64,000 nucleotides of DNA, from contig CM065651.1 in NCBI GenBank assembly GCA_033220425.1, forward strand, positions 496,001 through 560,000. The letters run 5' to 3'. The notes under the pieces are model-generated. The model made no database searches. It had not been told where the DNA came from and was given only the letters and a program-made list of their open reading frames with translations. The position numbers and the translations under genes were made by a program. The DNA comes from Lepraria neglecta (taxonomy: Eukaryota; Ascomycota; Lecanoromycetes; Lecanorales; Stereocaulaceae). Below, piece after piece: positions 13,509 through 26,608 of this stretch; position 1 is the first letter of the stretch; each line of letters begins with the position of its first letter.

Positions 13509-15719
13509 CTTTAAGTACCCTTAAGGATAAGTACTCTACTAAGGGACCCTAGGGTATCTACCCTAAGCTCCTTAGGAGGAGGAAGCGGATAATAATACCT
13601 AACTATTAATAAAGGACTTAGTAGGTATATTAAGATAGCCTAGCTCGACTTATACTATAGAGAAAGAGATAAGCTCGAGGGATAGCTATCCTAGATATTA
13701 TTATATCTGAAGTTCTAAGGGGACCTTATACCTATATAATAATATTCTACCTTTACTATTACTTATCTATATAGAAGAGCCTAAAAGTAGGTTAATCTAT
13801 TCCTAAAGAAATATATAGAAGACGACGATAAAGACGGCGAAATTAAATAATAGATAGAGAGTATAGCTATATTTAGACTCGAAATCTACTATATATTCGG
13901 TCTATTAAACGAAGTTAATATAGTAATATAAACTATCTAGTATATAACCTAGAAGAAATCTATATTAGAATACTTAACTTAATTTTAGTAGTATATAGTA
14001 AAGACTAACTAGGATAATAATATATTAATAACTATATACTAAAGAGGTCTTAAGGATAATATTAAAGACGAGCTTATAAGGTTAGGGATTATTATTAATA
14101 CCCTTAATAAGTTAATTAAAGAAGTAATTAAAATTAATAATAAGCTATTTAAAAGGACTATAGAAAAAAGGTATAATAGAGGAGTTAGTAGAATAGAATA
14201 CTTAAGCTTTTTTACTAAATCGAAGAGTTACCGCCTAGGACACAAGGAATATAACCCTTATAGATATATACTAATAGAATTAGACTTTACGGAGAAGAAA
14301 GGTAGATAGACCTTTAGAGGGCTAGCTAGGGGTAAGAAGTAGTAAGGGGGTAAGAAAATACTAAAGTATTATAGCTATAGTAAACCGGGCTACTTCGCTA
14401 GAGACTATAAGTCGAAAAATATAGTATATTAACCGTAGCTAAATATACTAGAGAAAGTATAAACCTAGGATAATATAGACGGTACGCCTAAGGAGATTCT
14501 ACTAGTATAGGATAAAGTCGAGGAAGATATTAGTTCCTAGTATAATAGGATAATATAAGAAGAACTTAATAAGGAATCTAATAATAAGGACGAACTTATA
14601 GAGGACGTTAACTTATAAATTAGGGAAGACCTAGATATTAGAGACGGTAGTAGTACTTAAGAAGAATCTAAGTAGGATTAGGAAGAAGAAGGGATAGACC
14701 CGGAGTAGGAAGAAGCTCTTAGTATATTAGAAGCTAAGTAGGAAGAAATATAACTACTAAGGAAATTAATACCTAGATCTACTATATCTAAGGAAAAGAA
14801 GAACTCTAAGGAACTATAATAGGACGGTAAAGAGCCGGATTATCGATAAGATTAGAACTACCGAAGATATAAAGAGTTACCGTAGGAAGATTATACTACG
14901 CTTTACTATATATAGTATAGTATATCGAGAAATTATAGAAAAGGACTAGTAAAGAAAGCTTACTATAGATAAGACTTCTACTATAACTATAAAAGAAACG
15001 AATATAAGTTTTATCTAGTAATAAAAAGACTTTACTAGTTCTTTCTAGAAAATAATATAGATTAGTTAGAGCGCGTCAAAAAGGAAATAATATACTATCC
15101 GTATATAGAGAAATACTATCTTAAGGAATAGTATACCTATTTATATAATAACTATACGGAATATAAGGAGGTAAAATCCGAAGTAGGGTTCCTACTTCTA
15201 ATAGTAAAGTAGATAGAATCTATAGCGGATTTTCTATAGGGAAAAGAGTAATCCCTCGCGGTAGGGGTAGCCACGAGGAGATTAATATACTAAACCCTAA
15301 ATAATATCTATATTCCGCGCAATATAATATATATATAAAAATACCGGTAATTATTAATAGATAGCGGACTATTGCGATAATAGATTCTAGAGTAACTAGA
15401 AACTTTATTTTACAAGATTTAGTATAAATAACTAGAATACTAATTTAGAAGAAGTTATAGTAGTATAACCTTTAGATAGCTAACGGGTTAATACTATTAA
15501 TAGGAAAGGTAGACGAAGAGATACTTTCGCTACCTATTATAATTCAGCGCTACTATAAGGAGATTACCTTTAATATTATTAGGATAGCTACTTATTATAT
15601 AATTTTAGGAATACCTTAGTTAAAGAAGTATAACCTAATAATCGATTAGATAAGAGGAGTACTCGAGATTAGATAATTTAGCTATATTACTAAAATCGAG
15701 CCTATATATTAATAGTATA

Positions 15720-16698
15720 CAAGTTAGTGCCCGTAATCTTCACAGAAGATTACAGTAAAAACTACTATATCTCGCTTATTTTATACTCTACTTAGAAAAT
15801 TTAAGCCTAATTAGAAAGCCCTCTATTTATAGTATATTTTATATGTATAAAGCTAAGTCCTAGCCCTAATGTATCGAAAGTTATTAAGGGTTAAATATTT
15901 GAGTGCTCCGGAGGCACTTCGGGGGTGACTGCGGTGGTAGCTTCAGGGAACTCCGCAGGCAAAAACATGTTTTTTGAGCTTTCCTTAGCCAAACCTTAGC
16001 CAAATTTCAAAATTCGAACGGCGTTGGAAAGCGCATGCTTGGTTCAAAACTTATGAAATTATGATGATATCATATGACGTATGTGGCGCGGGGCATTGCT
16101 GCGAAGAAGTTGCAGTGCGCATTCAACTTTTGATGTTCCAGGGTCCGGGGGTGCCAAGCTCAGTGCTTGGCATCTGGCACCGCCAGAAAAACATGGCGAA
16201 AACGCTTCTTTTGCTCATAACTTTTGCGCAAATGGACCGATTTTGAAAATTTTGACGGTATTGGAAAGCGCATGCTTGGTTCCAAAACTTAGGAAATCAT
16301 CTCGATATCATATGACGTATGTGGCACGGGGAAGTACTGCAAAGAAGTTACGGTGCGCATTCAGCTCAATGCTTGGCATTTGCCACCGAGCTCGCGGTAC
16401 ATGCAAAACATGGTGAAAACGCTTCTTTTGCTCATAACTATTGCGCAAATGGGCCGATTCTAAAAATTCTTGATGCGCAAGCAAGCTAATGATTGACTCC
16501 AAAACATATGAAATCATCTCGATATCATATGATGTATGTGGCGCGGGGAAGTAGTGCGAAGAAGTTGCGATGCGAATTCAAGTTTTGGTGGTTGAAGGCG
16601 CTAGCCGAGAGAGGGAATGCAGAATATAGGGCCAATCTAATTGGCTACAAGTGCGGAATTGCTCCGAATTTCGCTATAATCTATTATTAGAAGAAAGA
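15720..16698 (-). mobile_element. Non-autonomous Helitron-like element H1
   Basis: 979-bp insertion in the protease region of copy 3. Read on the minus strand it begins TCTTTCTTC after an A and ends ACTTG before a T, with no target duplication, which is the Helitron insertion mode. A perfect hairpin of 9-bp arms and a 3-base loop lies at 15733-15753, 13 bases from the 3' terminus, as Helitron 3' hairpins do. The last four bases are CTTG rather than the canonical CTRR. No Rep/helicase coding is seen. The interior carries two to three degenerate direct repeats of about 190-230 bp (near 16010, 16210 and 16430). Base composition is far more balanced than the surrounding RIP-degraded DNA. Confidence 0.75.
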
Positions 16699-19600
16699 TA
16701 ATAATAGATAAGAAGTCGAACTAAAGACTAGTTAAGGTATATATTACCTTAGCTTCGTATAAGGACGGTACTAAATAGTAGTCTAACTCTATAGTTACTA
16801 GTAAAGGTTAGTAGGATAAGGAAGTAAGAGTTAAGGGAGGAACCGATATACTCTCCGTCCCTTAAGAGTATAGTAAATAGATATACTTATTTAAGGAAGA
16901 GACGAATATAGAAGTATTACCTAGGTACTAGCTATAGGATTATAAGATCGAACTCGAACCTAGTAAATAGCCGATATTTAGACCTATTTATATATTATTA
17001 GAAAAGGAACTTAAGGTACTTCGTAGATATATTAATAAGAACCTTAAAAAGGGATTTATTTAGGAATCTAAATTACTAGTAGGTTACCCTATCCTCTTTA
17101 TACTAAAGAAGGATAGAAGCCTAAGGCTATATATCAACTATCGAAAGTTAAACGATATTACTATTAAAAATAGATATCTATAACTAAATATAGAAGAGCT
17201 ATAGAATCGGCTCGGCAAAGTAAAGATATTTACTAAACTAGATCTTAGAGGTATATATAATCTAATTCGAATAAAAGAAGGCGAAGAATAGAAAACTACC
17301 TTCTAAACAAGATATAGCTACTATAAATATCTAGTAATACCGTTTAGACTTACTAACGCACTAGTAACCTACTAAGTACTTATTAATAATATTATACAAG
17401 TATACTTAGATCGAATAGTAATAGTATACCTTAATAATATACTAATTTATTCTAAAAATAAGAAAGAATATATAGAGTATATATAGGATATCCTTAAATA
17501 CCTATTATAGGTAAAACTTCTTCTTAAACTAGAAAAGTACGAATTTTATTAATAGTCGATAGAATTTCTAGGATTTATAGTTAGTATAAGAGGTATTAGT
17601 ATAAGCCCGGAAAAGATTAAGGCTATCGCTAAATAGCCTATACTATAGAATATTAAAGTAGTATAAAGCTTCTTAGGATTTACTAACTTTAATAGGAAGT
17701 TTATCGAGGGCTACTCTAAGAAATTACTACCTCTAATAGATATTACGAGGAAGAATATTAGATTTATATAGAGAAAAGACTAATAGAAATCATTCGATAT
17801 ATTAAAGAAAGTATATATAGATCTACTAGTACTCTATACCTTTTAGGCTAATAAACCGGCCTATATAGAAATAGATACCTCGGATCTTATAATTAGAGTA
17901 TACTTATATTAAATAAAAGACTAAAAGTAGTATCTAGTTACCTACTATTTAAGGAAGATATTAGTAGTAGAATAAAACTATAATATATATAATAAGGAGC
18001 TACTTACCGTAGTATATATATTATAGAACTAGCGAGTATACGTAGAGAGCTACTCGGACCTAACTATCTTTATAGATTATAAGAATCTTCTTAACTTTAT
18101 AATAATAAAAGAATTAAATAGAAGATAAGTAGGTTAATATAAGTTTAAGATAATCTATACCCTAGGAAAAGATAATAGTCGAGCGGATACCCTTAGTAGG
18201 CGATTAGACTATATAGAGGAAAAGAATATTACGGAGTAACTAATCCTAAAGGAAGAGGCGGACGGATCGCTAGTACTATACTAGGTATTAGCCGCGACCC
18301 TTTATATAATAGGATCTAATATAACTAATAAGATTATAAAGGCCTATAATAATAATATATTTATAATAAACCTATAGAAGGATTAGTAGGATTTAGTATT
18401 ACTTAAATATTAGGATAAGACCTACTTACCTAATATATATATTAAAGAAGTAATTAGGGATTACTATAATAACCCTTTATAAAGTTACCCTAGAGTATCT
18501 AAAATAATAGAACTTCTAGGATAAGGATATATAGCGCTAAAGCTTCGAGCGTATATTAAATAATATATTAAAGAATATATTAAGTATTAGTAGAATAAAG
18601 CGGCATGATATACTAAGTATAGATAAATATAATTTACTCCTATACTAAAGTTACTATAGGATAATATTATAATAGACTTTATAATTAAACTACTACCTTT
18701 AAAAGATCTAGCTATATAGGATACCTTTAACTTAATTATAGTTATTATAGATAAACTTATAAAATATATAATTATAATACCTTTTAAGGAAACCTATAAG
18801 GTAGATTAATTAGCCTTTATACTACTCGATAAGCTAATAAGGGATTATAGTATACTAAAGTCGATAATATCCGATAGAGATAAGCTATTTACTTCTAACT
18901 ACTAGAAAACGCTTATAGTAGCGATTAGAACTAAACTTCGGATATTAATAGTATATTACCTATATACTAATAGATAGATAGAACGTATAAATTAGATAAT
19001 AGAAGTATACCTAAGATACTATATAAACTAGAAGTAAGATAACTAGGTTTTACTACTTCTAATAGTATAACTAGCGTATAATAATAAGAGATTAGATATA
19101 ATAGGTCTAATACTATTCTTTACTAACTATAGAAAGAATATAAATACTTTTCTATAATCTAGAGAGGGACCTAATATAGAATAAGCCTTAGTTAAAATAG
19201 AGGAGCTAAAGAATTTATATAAAGAAATATAAAAGTCTATTAAGAGCTCTAATAATAAGTTAAAGGAATAAGTTAATAGAAGAAGAAAGAATATTCCTTA
19301 GCTAAAAGAGGGGGATAAAGTATACCTCCTAATAAAAAATATAAGAATAAAGAGACTAAGTAAGAAACTAGATTATATTAAGGTTAGACTATTCTTAATT
19401 AAATAGGTAAAAGGATCTATTAACTATAAACTCTAACTACTACCTAACGCTAAAGTATATCCGATATTCTATATCTTACTCTTAGAGCTAGCTAACTCTA
19501 ATATACCTATCTAAGAAATATTTTACTATAATATTAAGGAAGAAATAGAGTATAAGGTTAAGAGGATCCTTAATAGAAGAAATTAGTTCTATCTAGTTAA

Positions 19601-20217
19601 ATAGAAAGAGTATAATAAAATAGAAAATACCTAGGAACCTCTTAGGAACCTTACGGGGAACTATAGAGAATATCTATAAGAGTTCTATTAGAAATAAGAG
19701 AAGACTAGTTAAAGTTCTTAGGGGTATCTAGCCTATCGGGGAGATCGAAACGCTCGGAGCCGATATTAAATATTAAGTCGCTAGGCGATATAGGAGCGAT
19801 ATATTAGTCCTCCTCTAACTCTCTAATATTCTAAAGTTCGTAGTCTACTATCTTCTTCTTCTCGTCTTTAATAGAGTTAAGCTACGCCTAGATATATATA
19901 AGTTTTACTAGCGTATCCTTCTACTTAGAATATAGCTCGTTTCGTCGTTTTTTAATACGATATATTTTAAGGGGCAATACTATAAGGTCGTATTTCCTGC
20001 CGCTGCCTATATAGCTAGAATATCTATCGGAACCTATACCTATTAGGTATTATTTACCACTGGTAACGTATTGAGAATATAGTCGTATTACGAACTCGGA
20101 TAGCTTAGTAGCTAGCTCCTTCGATCGGATAGAAGGGTTAGTAGATTATCTAGTATATTAGGGTAGTATAAAGGATAGATAGTTTCTCGGGACAAGAAAT
20201 CTAGGAGAGGGAGCTAA

Positions 20218-20678
20218 TATTACGATTAGGAAATATGATCAGGGATACGCTTAGGGAGTATATTACCTATTATAGTTCGAGTCGACGAGTTAGTATCCGA
20301 CTCGGATAAGACCCTAAGGCTTGGTATACTAAGCGATAATAGTAATAATAGTAGTATAATTATTATAATTAAGAATAATAATAGTAATAATAGTAGCGCG
20401 ATTATTATAATCGAGATACTTAGTAAAGATTTCGTATATCTATATATACGGAGTACTACTTACTATTTAGAGTATCGTGCTTAACTTCTATTTATATCTA
20501 GTACTCTACTATATATAATAGATCTCTTAGGCTAGGTACTAAATATATATATCTTCTAATTATATACTAGACCCGCTTAGTATTACTAGAAGCCTACTTT
20601 ATACCCTTGCTCTATATACTCCCCTATCCTAGTAAGAATCAACTAACGGACCGTTAGTACGCAACACGGTTCGTAATA
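20218..20678 (+). repeat. Family A LTR, 3' end of copy 3
   Basis: Preceded by the purine tract GGAGAGGGAGC and identical in layout to 13048-13508, including the internal ~46-bp duplication. Ends CGTAATA and joins a family B LTR piece directly. Confidence 0.85.
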
Positions 20679-21016
20679 TACGGCTTAGCTTCCCGCTATT
20701 ACTATACTACTATATATAAAGGTATTCAAAGACGTGAAGTAGTTATATTACTAGTATAGTATAGGTAATTCTATATTAGAACTAATTACTAAGGATCCTT
20801 AGGAAAGAAGTAGATAGATCGCTCCTTAAGCTTCTTTCTACGGGTAATATATAGCCGCTATTAGGCAGCTAGCGCACTACTAAGAGCCTAGCTCCTAATA
20901 GCTACCAAGTCGGTCAAATATCATCCCGATCCACGCTAGCGCTCCGCGTACTAGGAGATATCGGAATAGCTTTACTAATAAAGTAGACCCCTTCTAATAT
21001 AATAGTTAGTATTATA
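20679..21016 (-). repeat. Family B LTR, partial, reverse orientation
   Basis: 338 bp matching the first three quarters of 11375-11826 in reverse complement. Its right edge (TATAATACT read on the minus strand) is an LTR terminus followed by GTACG, the target-site duplication. Its left edge is the junction with copy 3. Confidence 0.8.
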
Positions 21017-21804
21017 GTACGAGTAACGGGAATACTAACTTGGAGGAAGTTATAGTAGTATAATCTCTAGATAGCTAACGAGTTAATACTATTAATAGAA
21101 AAGGTAGACGAAGAGATACTTTCGTTATCTATTATAATTTAGCGCTACTATAAGGAGATTACCTTTAATATTATTACAATAGCTATCTATTATATAATTT
21201 TAGGGATATCTTAGTTAAAGAAGTATAACCTAATAATCGATTGGATAAGAGGAGTACTCGAGATTAGACGATTTGGTTATATTATCTAAATCAAGCCTAT
21301 ATATTAATAGCGGACGATAGTAGATAAGAAGTCGAACCGAAGACCGATCGAGGTATATTACCTTAGCTTCGTATAAGGACGATACTAAAAGGTAGTCCGA
21401 CTCTATAGTTACTAGCGAAGGTTAGCGGGATAAAGAAGTGAGAGTTAAAGGAGGAATAGATATACCCTCCGTCCCTCGAGAATATAGTAAATAGGCGTAT
21501 TTATTCGAGGAAGAGACGAGTATAGAAGTATTACCTAGGTACCAGCTATAGGATTATAAGATCGAACTCGAACCTAGTAAATAGCCGATATTTAGACCTA
21601 TCTACGTATTATTAGAAAAGGAACTTAAGGTACTTCGCGGGTATATTAACAACAACCTTAAAAAGGGATTTATTCAGGAATCCAAATTACTAGTAGATTA
21701 CCTAATCCTCTTTGTACTAAAGAAGGACGGAAACTTAAGACTATACGTCGACTATCGGAAGTTAAACGATATTACTATCAAAAATAGATATCTATTACTA
21801 AATA

Positions 21805-22557
21805 CAAGTGAGTGCCCGTAATCTTCACAGAAGATTACCGTAAAAACGGCTATATCTCGCTTATTTTATACTCGATTTAGAAGATTTAAGGGGAATTAAA
21901 AGGCCCTCTATTTATAGTATATTTTTTATATATAAAGTTAAGCCCTAATCCTAATAGGGCAAAACTTATTAAGGATTTAGTATATTAGTACGTCGGGGGC
22001 GGCTGCGGGGGTAGCTTCAGGGAAGTCCGTAGGCAAAAACATGTTTTTTGAGCTTTCCTTAGCCAAACCTTAGCCAAATTTCAAAATTCGAACGGCGTTG
22101 GAAAGCGCATGCTTGGTTCCAAAACTTATGAAATCATAATGATATCGTATAACGTATGTGGCGCGGGGCATTGCTGCGAAGAAGTTGCAGTGCGCATTCA
22201 ACTTTTGATATTCCAGGGTCCGGGGTGCCAAGCTCAATGCTTGGCATTTGCCACCGAGCTCGCGCTGCCTGCAAAACATGGCGAAAACGCTTCTTTTAGT
22301 CATAACTATTGCGTAAATAGGCCGATTCTAAAAATTCTTGATGCGCAAGCAAGCGTATACAAGCGCATGCTTGGTTCCAAAACTTATGAAATCATCTCGA
22401 TATTATATAGTATATATAGCGCGGGGCATTACTGCGAAGAAGTGCGTAGCGGATTCAACTACAGTTTGATAGTTAATACCAAGCATCCTATAACTACCTA
22501 ATTTAGTATTAGTTACCTAAATAGGTATTAAATACTATTCTATTATTAGAAGAAAGA
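21805..22557 (-). mobile_element. Non-autonomous Helitron-like element H2
   Basis: 753-bp relative of H1 with the same termini (minus strand: TCTTTCTTC ... ACTTG) and the same 9-bp-arm hairpin at 21818-21838. The empty site is visible at 17195-17210 of copy 3. The flanks here join as CTA|TAT with no base duplicated or lost, confirming A|T insertion. It is shorter than H1 because it has fewer internal direct repeats (near 22070 and 22300-22460). Confidence 0.8.
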
Positions 22558-24751
22558 TAGGGGAGCTATAGAATCGGCTTAGTAAAGCAAAGATATTTAC
22601 TAAACTAGATCTTAGAGGCGTATATAATATAATTTAGATAAAAGAAGGCGAAGAATAGAAAACTACCTTCCGAACGAGATATAGCTACTATAAATACCTA
22701 GTAATACTATTTAGACTTACTAACGCACTAGCGACCTGCTAAATACTTATTAATAATATTATACGAGTATATTTAGATCGAATAGCGATAGCGTACCTCG
22801 ATAATATACTAATTTATTCTAAGAATAAGGAAGAATATATTAAGTATATATAGAATATCCTTAGATATCTATCGTAAGTAAAACTTCTCCTTAAACTAGA
22901 AAAGTACGAATTTCATCGATAGTCGATGGAATTTCTAGGATTTATAGTTAGTATAGAAGGTATTAGTATAAGCCTAGAGAAAATCAAAGCTATAGTAGAA
23001 TAGCCTATACTATAGGACGTTAAAGTAGTACAAAGCTTCTTAGGATTTGCTAATTTTAATAGGAAATTTATCGAAGGCTACTTAAAGAAAGTACTACCTC
23101 TAATAGATATTATAAAGAAGGATATCGGATTTATATAGGGAAAAGACTAATAGAAATTATTCGATATATTAAAGAAAGTATATACGAATCTACTAGTACT
23201 CTATACCTTTTAGGCTAACGAACCGGCCCGTATTAAAATAGATGCCTCGGATCTTATAATTAGAGTATACCTATATTAAATAAAAGACTAAAAATAGTAC
23301 CTAGTTACTTACTATTTAAGGAAGATATTAGTAGTAGAATAGAACTATAATATACACGACAAGGAACTACTTATCGTAGTTTATATATTATAGAATTAGT
23401 AAATATATATAGAAAGCTACTCGGATCTAACTATCTTTATAGATTATAAGAATCTTCTTAACTTTATAATAATAAAAGAATTAAATAGAAGATAAGTTTA
23501 ATAGTTAGAGCTATTAGGTAATATAAGTTTAAGATAATCTATACTCTAGCGAAAGATAATAGTCGAGTAGATACCCTTAATAGACGATCGGACTATATAG
23601 TAGAAAAGAATATTATAGAATAACTAATTCTAAATAAGGAAACGGACGGATTATTAGTACTATACTAGGTATTAGCTATAATCCTTTATATATTAGGATC
23701 TAATATAATTAATAAGATTATAAAGGCCTATAATAATAATATATTTATAATAAATCTAAGGAAGGATTAATAAGATTTAGTATTACTTAAATACTAGGAT
23801 AAAATCTACTTACCTGATATATACGTCGAAGAAGTAATTAGGGATTACTATAACGACCTTTTATAAGGTTACCTAGGAGTCTCTAAGATAATAGAACTTC
23901 TAGAACGAGGATATACGGCGCCGAAGCTTCGAGCGCGTATTAAATAATATATTAAAGAATATATCGAGTACTAGTAAAATAAAGCGATACGATATACTAA
24001 ATACGAATAAATATAATTTACTTCTATACTAGGATTACTATAGGATAATATTATAATAGACTTTATAGTTAAACTACTATCTTTAAAGGAACTAGCTACG
24101 TAGGATACCTTTAATTCAATTATAGTTATTATAGATAACTAACGAAGTATATAATTATAATACTATTCAAAGAAACCTATAAGGTAGATTAGTTAGTATT
24201 CGTACTACTCGATAAGCTAATAAGAGATTATAGTATACCTAAATCGATAATATTCGATAGAGATAAATTATTTACTTCTAACTACTAGAGAACGCTTATA
24301 GTAGTAATTAGAACTAAACTTCGGATATTAACGGCGTATTACCTAAAAACTAATAGATAAATAGAATATATAAATTAAATAATAGAAGTATATTTAAGAT
24401 ATTATATAAACTAGAAATAGGATAACTAGATCTTACTACTTCTAATAGTATAACTAGCGTATAACGATAAGAGGTTAGATATAATAGAACTAACCCTATT
24501 CTTTACTAACTACGGAAAGAATATAAATATATTTCTAGATCTAAGAGAAGGACCGGATATAGAAAAAGCTTTAGTTAAGGCGAAAGAGCTAAGGAATTTA
24601 TATAAGGAGATATAAAGGTCTATTAAAAGCTTAAATAATAAGTTAAGGGAATAGGTTAATAAAAATAGAAAGAATATTCCTTAGCTAAAAGAGGGGGATA
24701 AAGTATACCTCCTAATAAAAAATATAAGAACGACGAGACTAAATAGGAAAC

Positions 24752-26180
24752 TATTACGATACCGTCTAGAGTTAAGTTATAGAGGTGAAATAGACTAGGA
24801 TATCGAATCTAAGGAGGAAAACTATATAGGGCGAGCGAAGGATCTATATAGGTAGTAACCCCTAAGCTCGGCCCGAAGGTCCGATAGGACTGACTAGGAG
24901 GCTACGAGATACGCCTATAAAATCACCCCCCTCTCTAACAAGGCATCGACCGCGATACCTACAGCTATCCTTTGCCTCTAAAACCCTCCTATATCTCTAC
25001 GGCGGCGGCGATATCAAACGGATCGATTTAGCTATATAGTAGTAGCTACTAGGGCCGAAAAGGCGCGCTGCAGATCAAGCGCGATATTGAGCAAAAGTGT
25101 AGCCGAATTTGAATCGATCGAGGCATTCGAAAACATGCCCTAAACTTGGTGGCGTTCCTGATGCTTGGCGCTCATCACGTGATCTAACCCTGCTAGCCAA
25201 TACTGATATATATCTATATACTCCATCGCAATCTATCCTATATAGTCTACCAAGTTTCCTAGCTCTTGCCCCGGCTCAGTATTGCTATTACCGGCCAAGT
25301 CATCCTAGTCCAGCGTTGCCATCGCCTTATAGGGATCGCGATCGTAGATTAAATAGTAGGAAGGGGCTATTAAGTAGTAGGCGGACGAATTAAATATATT
25401 GAGGATCGTTAACACGGTTGTCGATAATACTATTAAAGTAGGCTTACTAGGTAGTACCATTGCAGCAGGCTCACTATTTGGCTTGTCGGTTAGATTATTA
25501 TAGTTATAGACGGGGTAGAGCTCAAACGAGATATAATTAACGAATTATCCTGATTGTTGTACTTTGCCGTTCAAGCAGGCTTACTATTACTAGTGCCGTT
25601 CAAGTAGGCTTACTATTACTAGTTGTAGAGGTGCTATTATAGCAGGCTCACTCTAGTAGGTACTTACTGCCGTCTCTAGTAATTCCGTTCTAGTCTCTTA
25701 TCGGTACTATTATAGCAGGCTCACTCTAGTAGATACTTACTACCGTCTCTAGTGATTCTATTCTAGTCTCTTATCGATACCATTAGAGTAGGCTTACTAT
25801 CGGGGGCGTTTTGGTATGGAGGAGTCCTTAGGTTGCTTAGGATTCTATACCGTCGTAGCTACTTTATTTTAACTCGCAGTTATAACTAGTATAAGTATTC
25901 GGCTATTCTTTTAACTCACGTGCCTTTATAAGTGCTACGGTTATTTAAAGTCGCCCGCGCGACCGTACCTTATTTAACATCGCCGGTCAATGATAGAGAT
26001 TCAATATAATATCACGGTATCGTCTAGAGTCAAGTTATAGGGGTGGAATAGACTAGGATATCGAATCTAAGGAGGAAAACTATATAGGGCGAGCGAAGGA
26101 TCTATATAGGTAGTAACCCCTGAGCTCGGCCCGAAGGTCCGATAGGGCTGACTAGGAGGCTGCGAGGTACGCCTATAATA
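24752..26180 (+). mobile_element. TRIM-type LTR element, 1429 bp
   Basis: Two 171-bp direct terminal repeats (24752-24922 and 26010-26180) flank 1087 bp of interior. The element is bordered by a perfect 5-bp target duplication, GAAAC, at 24747-24751 and 26181-26185. LTRs begin TATTACG/TATCACG and end ATAATA/ATAAAA, consistent with original TG...CA ends. No gag or pol domain is recognisable, and the size fits terminal-repeat retrotransposons in miniature. It is much less RIP-worn than its host element, so it is a late arrival. A short open frame at 25109-25393 has no recognisable similarity. Confidence 0.85.
25437..25808 (+). repeat. Seven copies of a 12-bp motif AGYAGGCTYACT
   Basis: Copies start at 25437, 25464, 25574, 25603, 25641, 25714 and 25797 inside the TRIM interior. 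Spacing is irregular (27-110 bp). Two are preceded by CCGTTCA. Two more copies (27714 and 27741) lie in the related block downstream. Confidence 0.8.
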
Positions 26181-26608
26181 GAAACTAGATTATATTAAAG
26201 TCGAACTATTCTTAATTAAATAGGTAAAAGGACTAGTTAACTATAAACTCTAACTACTATCTAATACTAAGGTATATCCGATATTCTATATCTTACTCTT
26301 AGAGCTAATAGACCCTAAAATACTATTATAAGAGATATTCTATTATAATATTAAAGAAGAAATAGAGTATAAGGTTAAGAGGATCCTAGATAGAAGAAAT
26401 TAGTTCTATCTAGTTAAATAGAAAGAGTATAATAAAACGGAGAATACCTAGGAACCTCTTAGGAACCTTACGGGGAACTATAGAGAATATCTATAAGAGT
26501 TCTATCGGAGATAAGAAAAGACTAGTCGAAACTCTCGGGGGCTTCTAGCCTATCGGGGAAATCGAATTATTCGGACGAGATATTAAATAGTAAGTCGTCG
26601 GAAGATAT

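Larger units (their letters stand above)
13048..20678 (+). mobile_element. Family A chromovirus fossil, copy 3
   Basis: Both LTRs are 461 bp (13048-13508 and 20218-20678). Plus-strand parts in order: gag with zinc knuckle near 14370-14425, protease near 15370, reverse transcriptase near 17050-17450, RNase H near 17880-18170, integrase near 18470-18980, chromodomain near 19585-19660, polypurine tract just before 20218. A 979-bp Helitron-like element interrupts the protease region. The bases flanking the two LTRs do not form a matching target duplication, so the ends were rearranged after insertion. Broken by dozens of disruptions with RIP composition. The LTRs differ mainly by C/T and G/A changes. 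Confidence 0.9.

Noticed and set aside
15733-15753. Hairpin read as a transcription terminator
   Set aside because: The same hairpin recurs at the same distance from the end of H2, so it is the Helitron 3' hairpin.
16061-16690. Several overlapping 60-110-codon frames in H1
   Set aside because: They follow the internal direct repeats of the Helitron-like element on both strands and show no domain.
25109-25393. 94-codon frame in the TRIM interior
   Set aside because: Not open in the sister block at 28500-28740 and without known similarity; probably chance.
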